Shown here: positions 42,117-49,179 of the stretch, in pieces
How positions within the stretch are numbered: position 1 is the first letter of the stretch
Layout of the letters: each line of letters begins with the position of its first letter
Assembly: GCA_016303065.1 (NCBI GenBank)
Contig: JAEDMJ010000012.1
Location: 1-51,254 of the forward strand
Length of the DNA stretch: 51,254 bases
Source of the DNA: Clostridiales bacterium
GTDB taxonomy: Bacteria; Bacillota; Clostridia; Oscillospirales; QAMX01
Direction of reading: 5' to 3'
The notes under the pieces: generated by a model
What the model saw: the letters and a program-made list of their open reading frames with translations, nothing else
What the model was told of the DNA's origin: nothing
The model's database searches: none
Made by a program: the position numbers and the translations under genes

Positions 42117-43054
42117 TGGGAAGCTCCTTTCAGAAGGCTGAGGCAGCCGCCGTATACTTCGTCGATGATTTGGCTGACGGATTTTGCCTGGCGGACAAGG
42201 CCGGAGATCTGTCCGGCGAGGAAGCACCCGGTTTTGGTGTCTCCCTCCACCGCAGCGCGGCGAAGCGCGCCGACGCCGAGGTTTCCCACGTCTTCCGCCG
42301 TGGTGGCGGGTTCGTATTCTATGCGCAAAAAGTCGCGGGTAAACGCGTTTTTGATGCAGCGGCAGCTGCTGGCCTGGAAACGGCGTCCTGTGACGACCGT
42401 GGAGATGTCTCCGGCCTGGAGGACCATCTGCTTGTAGTTTTCGTGGACGCCGCACTCGTTCGCAACGAGGAACGCGGTTCCCATCTGGACGCCCTTTGCG
42501 CCAAGCATGAAAGCCGCGGCCATTCCGCGGCCGTCTGCAATGCCTCCGGCGGCAATGACCGGAATGTCGACCGCGTCGCAGACCTGGGGAACGAGCGCCA
42601 TGGTCGTGAGCTCTCCGATATGTCCGCCGGATTCCTGACCCTCGGCGACAACGGCGCAGGCCCCGGAACGGGCGGCCATCTTTGCCATGGCGACTGAGGC
42701 GACGACGGGGATGACGCGGATCCCGGCTTCGAGCCAGAGCGGCATGAATTTTGCGGGATTTCCGGCGCCAGTGGTGATAACGGGGACTTTTTTCTCGGCA
42801 AGAATGTGTGCAACGCCCTCGGCATGGGGGCTTTGAAGCATCACGTTGACCCCGAAGGGCTTGTCGGTAAGAGTCCGGACGAGATCGATCTGGCCGGCGA
42901 CATAGGTTTCATCGGCGTTCATTGCGGAGATGATGCCGAGTCCACCGGCATTTGAAACTGCCGCCGCAAGTTTTGCGTCGGATATCCACGCCATTCCTCC
43001 CTGGAAAATCGGCTTTTCAATTCCGACCAGGCGGCAGATGGGGTTTTCGCTCAT
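42107..43054 (-). CDS. fabK: Enoyl-ACP reductase II (FMN-dependent)
   Basis: A 315-residue flavin enzyme performing the last reduction of the fatty acid cycle, replacing FabI. It has the nitronate-monooxygenase-like TIM barrel: PIFQGGMAWIS at the start, GGLGIIS, VVAEGQESGGHIG, IAAGGIADGRGMAAAF and GVQMGTAFL. FabK enzymes are naturally insensitive to triclosan. Its ATG overlaps the acpP stop by four bases and it precedes fabD, the common Firmicute order. Confidence 0.95.
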   Translation of the reverse strand: MSENPICRLVGIEKPIFQGGMAWISDAKLAAAVSNAGGLGIISAMNADETYVAGQIDLVRTLTDKPFGVNVMLQSPHAEGVAHILAEKKVPVITTGAGNPAKFMPLWLEAGIRVIPVVASVAMAKMAARSGACAVVAEGQESGGHIGELTTMALVPQVCDAVDIPVIAAGGIADGRGMAAAFMLGAKGVQMGTAFLVANECGVHENYKQMVLQAGDISTVVTGRRFQASSCRCIKNAFTRDFLRIEYEPATTAEDVGNLGVGALRRAAVEGDTKTGCFLAGQISGLVRQAKSVSQIIDEVYGGCLSLLKGASQCL

Positions 43055-43275
43055 GCGTTTGTCTGCTCCTTTATGTGGGCAATGAGGTCGCCGACGGTGA
43101 CAAGGGAGGAACTGGGCTCGGTCTGGGTTCCGAAGGCTTCGTCAACGCGCATGAGAAGGTCGACGATGTCGAGGGAGTCGAGACCCATGCTGTCAAATCT
43201 TGTCTCTTCGGTAATGGTTTCTACGTCGAAGTTAACGCTGTCGGCCATGATTTCCTTGATCTTTTCGAGTTCCAT
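43051..43275 (-). CDS. acpP: Acyl carrier protein
   Basis: A 74-residue acidic carrier that holds growing acyl chains on a phosphopantetheine arm. The attachment Ser34 is in the motif GLDSLDIVDL. The length is normal. It is the first gene of the minus-strand fatty-acid operon and follows AAAGGAGC at good spacing. The operon promoter should lie in the 43276-43400 region, where a motif shared with fabH is found but no clear sigma-A -10 element. Confidence 0.96.
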   Translation of the reverse strand: MELEKIKEIMADSVNFDVETITEETRFDSMGLDSLDIVDLLMRVDEAFGTQTEPSSSLVTVGDLIAHIKEQTNA

Positions 43276-43350
43276 TTTATGTGCTCCTTTTTTTACACTG
43301 TTTTTTTGCCCGCGCTTTTCGTTGTTTTCCGCGGCGCCTTTACTCTTTTT

Positions 43351-43380
43351 GTAGCCGGGCGCCGGAGAAAAGTTACAGAC
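43351..43380 (-). promoter_or_regulatory. Shared TGTAAC motif upstream of the acpP operon
   Basis: On the minus strand GTCTGTAACTTTTCT starts at 43380. TGTAAC (43377-43372) is followed by a 17-base spacer that matches the fabH copy at 14 positions, and then CTACAAA. TGTAAC is the type of -35 element used by ECF sigma factors such as Bacillus sigma-X. The -10 part is not a clean match, so an operator is the alternative. Confidence 0.55.
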
Positions 43381-43410
43381 AAAAAAATATTTTTTTCTCT
43401 GTAACTTTTT
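43368..43410. repeat. Inverted repeat between acpP and the ECF sigma gene
   Basis: AAAAGTTACAGA (43368-43379) and TCTGTAACTTTT (43398-43409) form a perfect 12-base inverted repeat around 18 A/T-rich bases, so the same half-site faces the divergent acpP operon and the sigma gene. A third half-site, TTACAG (43416-43421), overlaps the sigma gene -35 box. Confidence 0.8.
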
Positions 43411-43414
43411 TCTG

Positions 43415-43443
43415 TTTACAGGAACGAAATAAAAGGGTATACT
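43415..43443 (+). promoter_or_regulatory. Sigma-A promoter of the ECF sigma gene, preceded by the TGTAAC motif
   Basis: TTTACA (43415-43420), 17-base spacer and TATACT (43438-43443). TGTAAC lies at 43400-43405, and CTGTAA-N11-TTACAG (43399-43421) covers the -35 box, which could allow autoregulation. Confidence 0.7.
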
Positions 43444-43507
43444 TTATCCTGCGCGGCCGGCACGCTGTGCGGCCTTGAGGGGATGCGTTGTGAAAGGAGT
43501 GCGGCCT

Positions 43508-43999
43508 TTGGAGGTTTTTGAACAGATTTACAGGGAAAATTCAGCTCCGGTATACAGTTTTCTCTACAAACTGTGCGGAGACAAATCAGAGGCCGAGGAG
43601 CTGACGCAGGAGACTTTTTTCAGAGCTCTGAAGAGCTTCGACAAATTCCGCGGAGACAGCACGGTGTTTACATGGCTTATCGCGATTGCAAAGCGGACCT
43701 ATTACGCGTATCTTAAAAACAAAAAGCGCGGCCTTGATCAGATCGACATCACGGAGATCGTCGATACATACTGCGAGGGCGGGGAGAGCATGGAAGACAA
43801 AGTCATGCGCGATCTTGTCACCCAGCGAGTGCGGGAGCTCACAAGGAAGCTTCCGGAAAAATACAGGGACGTGGTCATGCTCAGAATATACGCGGACATG
43901 ACGTTTGCCGAGATCGGCCAGACCATCGGTATTACGGAAAATTCCGCAAAGGTGATTTATTACCGTGCAAAAAATATGCTGAAGGAGAAGCTGAAATGA
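43508..43999 (+). CDS. ECF-type RNA polymerase sigma factor (second pair, in the fatty-acid region)
   Basis: A sigma factor of about 163 residues. Region 2 (EQIYRENSAPVYSFLYKLCG, then AEELTQETFFRALKSFDKF and VFTWLIAIAKRTYYAYLKNK) and region 4 (LPEKYRDVVMLRIYADMTFAEIGQTIGITENSAKVIYYRAK in parts) are intact. The best start is TTG at 43508, eight bases after AAAGGAG; GTG at 43490 would add six residues. The anti-sigma gene overlaps the stop by four bases. Divergent orientation from acpP and shared motifs suggest that it controls membrane lipid genes; that is inference. Confidence 0.92.
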   Translation: MEVFEQIYRENSAPVYSFLYKLCGDKSEAEELTQETFFRALKSFDKFRGDSTVFTWLIAIAKRTYYAYLKNKKRGLDQIDITEIVDTYCEGGESMEDKVMRDLVTQRVRELTRKLPEKYRDVVMLRIYADMTFAEIGQTIGITENSAKVIYYRAKNMLKEKLK

Positions 44000-44352
44000 A
44001 GACAAGCTGTAATGTTGTACAAGATGTTTTCGTTCTCTACCAGGACGGCGCTTTGAGCGAAGAGACAAGACTCGAAGTCAAAAATCATCTCAGAAAATGC
44101 CGGGACTGCCGGGCTTTCTATCAGGAGATGAAGTCCGGATACGGCAGATCTTCGGGCAGAAGGGGCGCTTCTCTGGTGATGAAGCCGGAAGTCGAGCTTT
44201 CTTTTGAAAACGTGGCTCAAAGACTTCGCAAGGCAAAGGTCAAAAACAGCATAATAAGCAATTCTGCGTGGGGAGCCGCCGTTTTGTGCGGAGTGCTTCT
44301 GACGCTTGCGGCGTACCGCAGCCATATTAAAAATAAAAACGGCGGCGTATGA
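43996..44352 (+). CDS. Anti-sigma factor (zf-HC2 type) of the second pair
   Basis: A 118-residue protein. The N-terminal domain has Cys5 and HLRKCRDC (about residues 31-38), the zinc-binding anti-sigma arrangement, and the C-terminus has one transmembrane segment (about 88-106). It should hold the preceding sigma factor inactive at the membrane. Its ATG overlaps the sigma stop. Almost nothing extends outside the cell, so signal input must come from the membrane itself or from a partner, which fits lipid or envelope sensing. Confidence 0.88.
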   Translation: MKTSCNVVQDVFVLYQDGALSEETRLEVKNHLRKCRDCRAFYQEMKSGYGRSSGRRGASLVMKPEVELSFENVAQRLRKAKVKNSIISNSAWGAAVLCGVLLTLAAYRSHIKNKNGGV

Positions 44353-44468
44353 GCCGCGGAAGGCGCCGTGCGCGGATTTGCTTTTTAACTTGACGGAAAT
44401 TGAACTTTTTGTGCGGAAAAGGGCTTTGCTCCGCCGCATACAAAACTGAAAAAAAGGGGTGGTTTGGC

Positions 44469-45167
44469 ATGGGCGTATGCTTTATTGCGCACAGGGGTTA
44501 CAGCGGAAGATATCAGATGAACACGGACGAGGCGTTTCTTCAGGCAGTGAGACACGGTTCCGACGGGATCGAGACGGACGTCCGAGTCACGGCGGACGGA
44601 GTTCTTGTCGTCAACCATGACGACACTGTGAAATACGCCGACGGAACGGAGCTTGATGTGGGAACTTCGACCTATGATGAGCTTTCGAAAAAACCGATTC
44701 TTAACAGGTTTACAGACACGGAGCTCCATGTCTGTACCTTCAGGCGGTATCTTGAGATATGCCGCGACGGAAACATGGTCTGTTTTATTGAGTTCAAAGG
44801 CGCGTTTACGGATGAAAAGATAAACGAGGCGTTTCAAATGGCCTCCGATGTCTATGACCTCGGAATGTGTTCGCTTCAGTCCTTTGACTTTGACAATCTT
44901 GTCCGTGCCCATGCCGCGTTTCCCGGGCTTCAGATAATGCTGACCTGCGGAGAGTACAACGGCGACGTCGAGCGGTGTCTTGAGTACGGCTTCGACATCG
45001 ACATGCACTATGAACGCATCACCGACGAACTTGTTGAAAGATTCCATGAAAAGGGGCTTAAAGTCGCGCTCTGGACAGCCAACACCCGCGAGGCTCTGGA
45101 GGCTTGTCTTGCAAAGAATGCGGACTATATCGAGTCGGACTTTTTTTCGAGCGCCGACGGTGAATGA
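44469..45167 (+). CDS. Glycerophosphodiester phosphodiesterase
   Basis: A 232-residue GDPD-family TIM barrel that hydrolyses deacylated phospholipid head groups to glycerol 3-phosphate and an alcohol. Catalytic and metal residues are His8 (AHRG), Glu35 and Asp37 (GIETDV), His50 (VNHDD) and the Glu in CFIEFKG. There is no signal peptide, so it is cytoplasmic. The ATG follows GGGGTGG. It follows the sigma/anti-sigma pair in the same direction and is a natural member of a lipid-related regulon. Confidence 0.93.
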   Translation: MGVCFIAHRGYSGRYQMNTDEAFLQAVRHGSDGIETDVRVTADGVLVVNHDDTVKYADGTELDVGTSTYDELSKKPILNRFTDTELHVCTFRRYLEICRDGNMVCFIEFKGAFTDEKINEAFQMASDVYDLGMCSLQSFDFDNLVRAHAAFPGLQIMLTCGEYNGDVERCLEYGFDIDMHYERITDELVERFHEKGLKVALWTANTREALEACLAKNADYIESDFFSSADGE

Positions 45168-45191
45168 CCCGGAAAAATACATATTAAAAGC

Positions 45192-45240
45192 TTCCCGCCG
45201 GGAAAACGGAAGATTTTCCCGGCGGGAACTGCTGTTTTTT
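45192..45240 (+). terminator. Terminator of the sigma/anti-sigma/GDPD transcript
   Basis: TTCCCGCCGGGAAAA (45192-45206) pairs perfectly over 15 bases with 45214-45228, followed by CTGCTGTTTTTT. Confidence 0.9.
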
Positions 45241-45306
45241 GGAGAGCGGAGAAAAAACGGAATATTTCATCGCGCCCGGAGGAAAACTTAATCCGAGGTG
45301 ATAAAC

Positions 45307-45567
45307 GTGAAAAAACAGGAAAACTCCCGCATGGAGAGCCGGAACGGCCGGATGGAAAACGAAGCTTCCGGGGAAGCGAAAATCCGGGGCAGAGCCGGAG
45401 CGGAAAAGGCAAAGGCACGGCTCATAAAGGCGAAAGACTGTGAAATGCGCTCAAAATCCCCCCGCGAAAAAGAGGTCAACAGGGAAGTTTACGGAGCGAT
45501 CGACACGGATCTTGCCAGGGACAATTTGGAAAACGACGTCACTTTTGCAGACCGTCAGGATCTTTAA
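45307..45567 (+). CDS. Small highly charged protein of unknown function
   Basis: An 86-residue protein that I do not recognise. It is rich in Lys, Arg, Glu and Asn, has no Cys, no hydrophobic segment and few aromatic residues, and is probably largely disordered or helical. The repeated short pattern RMESRNGRMENE near the start is notable. The GTG at 45307 lies seven bases after a GAGGT site; a GTG three codons upstream overlaps that site. It is separated from the GDPD gene by a terminator and ends just before a perfect palindrome. Confidence 0.6.
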   Translation: MKKQENSRMESRNGRMENEASGEAKIRGRAGAEKAKARLIKAKDCEMRSKSPREKEVNREVYGAIDTDLARDNLENDVTFADRQDL

Positions 45568-45570
45568 ATA

Positions 45571-45610
45571 TCCAAATAGGGCACCCGCCGCGGCGGGTGC
45601 CCTATTTGGA
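45571..45610. terminator. Perfect 40-base palindrome between the small gene and fabH
   Basis: Bases 45571-45590 (arm TCCAAATAGGGCACCCGCCG) are the exact reverse complement of 45591-45610, with no spacer. It lies between convergent genes, so a bidirectional terminator is likely, although no long T-run follows on either strand. Confidence 0.7.
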
Positions 45611-45618
45611 TTGGGAGG

Positions 45619-46572
45619 TTAGGTTTTAAGGATTGCCGCTCCATGGGACAGGCCTGCGCCAAAAGCGGACATGGCGACAAGCTGTCCGGGACGTAGTCTT
45701 CCGTCGCGGCGCATCTCATCGATAAGCAGCGGGATGCAGGCCGAAGAAGTGTTTCCGAGTCTTTCGATGTTTCCGGGAAAACGCTCTTCCGGAAGCTTCA
45801 GCCGGACCCGCGCGGCGTTCAGGATCCTCTGGTTGGCCTGGTGGAGCAAAAACCAGTCGATGCTCTCCAGCGGGATCCCGGATTTTTGTGAAACCGTCTG
45901 CAGGTCGCTTATGCAGGAACTGACGGCGAAGCGGTATACTTCCTGGCCGTTCATGTACATATATCCTTCCCGGTAGGGGTCGTCGGTGTAGGGGCAGTTG
46001 CTTCGTTTCGAGGGCATGATGAGAAACTCGTCGCTGAACTGCGCTCCGAAATGGGCGGCGAGAAGGCCGCTTTCTTCGCCTTTCTCAAGCACGACGGCGC
46101 CGGCTCCGTCGCCGAAGAGAACGCACAGGGAGCGGTCGCTCCAGTCGGCAAGGTGGGTCGGTTTTTCCGCCGCAACCACAAGAATTCGCCGGGCTTTATT
46201 TGCCCTGAAATACGTGTCGGCGATATCGAGCGCCTGGATAAATCCGGTGCACGCGCCGTTCACGTCAAGGGTGAGTCCGTCGAAGCCGAGAGCTCCGGCA
46301 ACGAAGCACGCCGGTCCGGGGGTTATGCAGTCGGAAATTACGTTCGTGCACATGACAAGGTCGAGGTCTCCGACCGTGAGCTTTGCGTCCTCGAGTGCCG
46401 CCTGAGCCGCCTGAGCCGCAAGGTCGGAAAGCCGCTCGTCTTTTATGATGTGCCTCTCTCTTATACCTGTGTGGGACACGATCCATTCGTCGCTCGTGTC
46501 AAGAATTTGGGTCAGCATCTCGTTTGTCACAACCTGGCGGGGGAGAGCACTGCCGCTTCCGATAATCTTCAT
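45619..46572 (-). CDS. fabH: 3-oxoacyl-ACP synthase III
   Basis: A 317-residue enzyme that starts fatty acid synthesis by condensing acetyl-CoA (or a branched acyl-CoA) with malonyl-ACP. The catalytic triad is Cys108 (VNGACTGF), His244 (LLHQANQRI) and Asn274 (GNTSSA). The length is normal. It follows GGAGC before the ATG. It is separated from the other fab genes by the plus-strand sigma cassette, but an upstream motif at 46725-46754 is shared with acpP. Confidence 0.96.
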   Translation of the reverse strand: MKIIGSGSALPRQVVTNEMLTQILDTSDEWIVSHTGIRERHIIKDERLSDLAAQAAQAALEDAKLTVGDLDLVMCTNVISDCITPGPACFVAGALGFDGLTLDVNGACTGFIQALDIADTYFRANKARRILVVAAEKPTHLADWSDRSLCVLFGDGAGAVVLEKGEESGLLAAHFGAQFSDEFLIMPSKRSNCPYTDDPYREGYMYMNGQEVYRFAVSSCISDLQTVSQKSGIPLESIDWFLLHQANQRILNAARVRLKLPEERFPGNIERLGNTSSACIPLLIDEMRRDGRLRPGQLVAMSAFGAGLSHGAAILKT

Positions 46573-46724
46573 ATCCGTTGATTGCTCCTTGTCATTGTTG
46601 TTATCCCCCGGTGAAAAAAAGCGGGGGCAGAGGGGAGCGGCGCGAACCTGACAAACAGAAACAATTTTGCACTCTGCGGCAAAGACCGCAAAGGCGAAGA
46701 ATCCGCTTCCATCTTTTTTTAGTT

Positions 46725-46754
46725 TGTGCCGGGAGCGGAAGAAAAGTTACAGAC
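46725..46754 (-). promoter_or_regulatory. Shared TGTAAC motif upstream of fabH
   Basis: On the minus strand GTCTGTAACTTTTCT begins at 46754, identical over 15 bases to the acpP copy. TGTAAC is at 46751-46746, and the following 17-base spacer again ends CCCGG, with CACAAAC after it. Confidence 0.55.
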
Positions 46755-46780
46755 GGATTTGAAGAAAAACATATAAAGCG

Positions 46781-46813
46781 GCCCCGCGGCTTTTTGATGT
46801 AAAGCCGCGGGGC
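46781..46813 (-). terminator. Terminator of the carbohydrate locus
   Basis: GCCCCGCGGCTTT (46781-46793) pairs perfectly with AAAGCCGCGGGGC (46801-46813) around a seven-base loop, downstream of the minus-strand hydrolase gene. Confidence 0.75.
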
Positions 46814-46877
46814 TTTCGGTGACTTTGATTAACGCCCTGTGCGAATGGGGGGGGGAGGCCGTTTTGAAAACCGCGGC

Positions 46878-47855
46878 TTAAAACCCCGGATACTTTGCTG
46901 CCGTCCTGGCAACAAAGCCGTTTATGTAATACGAGACCTCGCTGAGGCTTGCCCAGTGTATATAGTGTTCGGAGGTGCTGACGGTGACCTGTTCGCTGTT
47001 TTCGGACCATGCCGCCAGCTGCATTTGAACCGAATTCCAGTCGTCGCCGTTGTCGGAGGAGAGAACCAACAGGGGAATATCTCCCAAATCCGGACCGCTT
47101 AAAACTGCGGCGGCGTTTTCGTTCATCAGCTCAATTGAGCCGAGCGTAGCGCGGTTCCCGGTAAACTCAAAAAACATTGCTTTATCCGTCTCTTTGAGGT
47201 TTTCCGGAAGACCGGGGTTTCGGACGTTCTCGCCGTACAAGGGCAGCAGGAGATTCAATTCGCCGCACAGACGGTTCAGACCCGTTGTCCGGAGAAGCGC
47301 CGCCCCTCTGTTGACTGCTTTTGCCAGAGGCTCGGAATCGGTACTGTAAAATTCCGGACTGCCGGAATCCAAAAAGATGATTCCCGCCACCCTTTCGGGA
47401 CGGCTCTGGGCATAGCCGATGGCTTCAAGCGAGCCAAGCGAATGACAAATCAGTATCACGGGCTTGCCGCCGGTGACCGTATCGATCAATGCGGAAAGCT
47501 CGCATACCAGGTTTTCAAGCGTTCTCGGACTTTTCGTGCCAGAGCTCCAGCCGCTTCCGGCATGGTCGAAACTTACCGTCTGACCCGTTTCCGAGAGCAT
47601 ATTCTGAAGTTCATAGAAATCGGTATAGGCGCACGGAGTGCCTGAGCCGGTAATGAAGACAAATGCAGTCCCGCCGCTGCCCTTTGAGTAGTAGTGCGCC
47701 CGGTATGTCCCCAAATCGGCATATGCGCCGGGTTCGGAGAGATTCTTTCTTTCGGCGCTGACCATAACCGCTTCCCATATGATTCCGGCCAGCAAAAGCG
47801 CGGCGGGAATGCACCAGAAAAAGCGTTTTCTTTTGAACAGCCGCCGCTTCTTCAT
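46878..47855 (-). CDS. Membrane-anchored alpha/beta hydrolase
   Basis: A 325-residue serine hydrolase with an N-terminal anchor (about residues 12-30). The pattern ITGSGTPCAYTDF (oxyanion region), FDHAGSGWS, the nucleophile elbow CHSLGS and a late His (SEHYIHW) match the alpha/beta hydrolase fold of proline-iminopeptidase or haloalkane-dehalogenase-like enzymes. The substrate is unknown; an esterase acting on plant glycans would fit its place at the end of the carbohydrate locus. The ATG overlaps the stop of the beta-helix gene by four bases. Confidence 0.85.
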   Translation of the reverse strand: MKKRRLFKRKRFFWCIPAALLLAGIIWEAVMVSAERKNLSEPGAYADLGTYRAHYYSKGSGGTAFVFITGSGTPCAYTDFYELQNMLSETGQTVSFDHAGSGWSSGTKSPRTLENLVCELSALIDTVTGGKPVILICHSLGSLEAIGYAQSRPERVAGIIFLDSGSPEFYSTDSEPLAKAVNRGAALLRTTGLNRLCGELNLLLPLYGENVRNPGLPENLKETDKAMFFEFTGNRATLGSIELMNENAAAVLSGPDLGDIPLLVLSSDNGDDWNSVQMQLAAWSENSEQVTVSTSEHYIHWASLSEVSYYINGFVARTAAKYPGF

Positions 47856-49078
47856 CCGGGTTCACCGTTCACAAGCTCCGGCTTCACATCGTATTCTTTT
47901 CCGTTTACATAGATTGCGCCGGCGTGAAGATTTTTTATTTCGGCCTTATTGATGACCAAAGGCATTTCCGCGCTGCCGGTATGGTTCTCCGTGGATATAT
48001 CCTCCAAAAACAGGCCGTTTATCTCGGTGTTGGAGTCGAAATAAAACGTCGCGACCGGATTTATGTATTCTCTCCGGTGAATATTTGTCATCCGCAGATT
48101 CCTGATTTTCAGGCCGGAATCAACGTGAACGATCGAATAAACCCATTCATAGGCGGATTTGTTGTATACGGCGTATCTTTCCGCTTTGCCTGCGAAGATA
48201 TTCTCCAGTGTGATGCAGTCAAAAAAGCCCGGTCTTTCCGATTTATAGTACTTTGTGATCCCTATGCAGTACTGGAAATACGTGCCGTATACGTCCGAGA
48301 TATGAATGTTTCTGACGTCGCAGTCTGCCGATAAAAGTCTTACCGCGCTGTGGCAGTCTTCGGCGTAAATGCCCTGCACGGATATATTTGCGATGGGGCC
48401 GTGGGAGCCCTCGTCGGCGTTTATTGCCACAAGGTCGTCGTAGCAAGCGCCTTTAAGGTCGGATATCGTTCCGAAACTGCAATTTCCGCACAGGTGAATG
48501 CCGTCCATATTGCAGGCAAGCGGATTGCCGTAATTGAAATCAAAAGTAATATTGTCTACTGTAAAATACGAAACCCTGTCGAGCGTCACGGCGAAAGTTA
48601 CCGGGTCTTTAAGGGTCAGAGACGAAATTCTCAGATTTTTGACGTTGTAAAACAGGAAAATATATCCGTTGTAGCTCATCGATTCGGCGGGTTCTTCGGA
48701 TTTTTCCGGGTTCGCCAAAAGGGGATTTCCTCTTTGCTCTTTATTATTGTAATTCCAGATTCCGCCCGTCACCTCGATGTTTTCGTACACTGTCTCGGGT
48801 GAAAATATATTTACATAGTCAAATATTCCGGCTTTCGTACGCGGGGCAATATCGACGGCCGCCTTATTTTTCAGCATAACGCAGTTTGAGTTTTTCGCAA
48901 GCTTGATCTCGGCAAACCTCGGAAGCGAAAGTCTGAAATTTGACGGCAGTTCCAGGGGAGCTGAGATAATATACCTCGCCTTGGGTGCGGGGAGACGAAG
49001 CTCCGAGCCTGAGCCGTCTATCATTTCCTGAATTGCTTTTGTGTCGTCGTGAATTCCGTCGCCGTACAGTTCAAGCAT
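47852..49078 (-). CDS. GH28-like right-handed beta-helix protein
   Basis: A 408-residue parallel beta-helix protein. The start ELYGDGIHDDTKAIQEMID is the usual opening of pectate-lyase-3/GH28 proteins. The GH28 motifs are altered: NTD appears as NMD (NMDGIHL), DD as YDDLVAI, GHG as SHG and the RIK site as RLL, so polygalacturonase activity is doubtful and another glycan-binding or cleaving role is possible. No signal peptide is seen. The start at 49078 follows GGAGGG; the longer frame runs into the transporter gene. It overlaps the following hydrolase gene. Confidence 0.82.
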   Translation of the reverse strand: MLELYGDGIHDDTKAIQEMIDGSGSELRLPAPKARYIISAPLELPSNFRLSLPRFAEIKLAKNSNCVMLKNKAAVDIAPRTKAGIFDYVNIFSPETVYENIEVTGGIWNYNNKEQRGNPLLANPEKSEEPAESMSYNGYIFLFYNVKNLRISSLTLKDPVTFAVTLDRVSYFTVDNITFDFNYGNPLACNMDGIHLCGNCSFGTISDLKGACYDDLVAINADEGSHGPIANISVQGIYAEDCHSAVRLLSADCDVRNIHISDVYGTYFQYCIGITKYYKSERPGFFDCITLENIFAGKAERYAVYNKSAYEWVYSIVHVDSGLKIRNLRMTNIHRREYINPVATFYFDSNTEINGLFLEDISTENHTGSAEMPLVINKAEIKNLHAGAIYVNGKEYDVKPELVNGEPG

Positions 49079-49179
49079 TTCAAAATCCCTCCAACCAAAA
49101 TTTTCGTTGCGGAAAACAGCTTTGCGAGTAAAAACGGAGCAGTTGAATTGCGCTTGCTTTTCTGGGGAAAATGCCGGGA

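Larger units (their letters stand above)
46573..46877. other. Intergenic stretch upstream of fabH
   Basis: No gene is visible. It holds the TGTAAC motif (46725-46754) and the hairpin terminator at 46781-46813. I find no convincing sigma-A -10 box between the motif and fabH; the leader would be about 150 bases. Confidence 0.6.

Noticed and set aside
44489..44510. GTTACAG copy inside the GDPD gene as a further regulon site
   Set aside because: Only the short core matches; it encodes the conserved HRGYSG segment, and the extended motif is absent.
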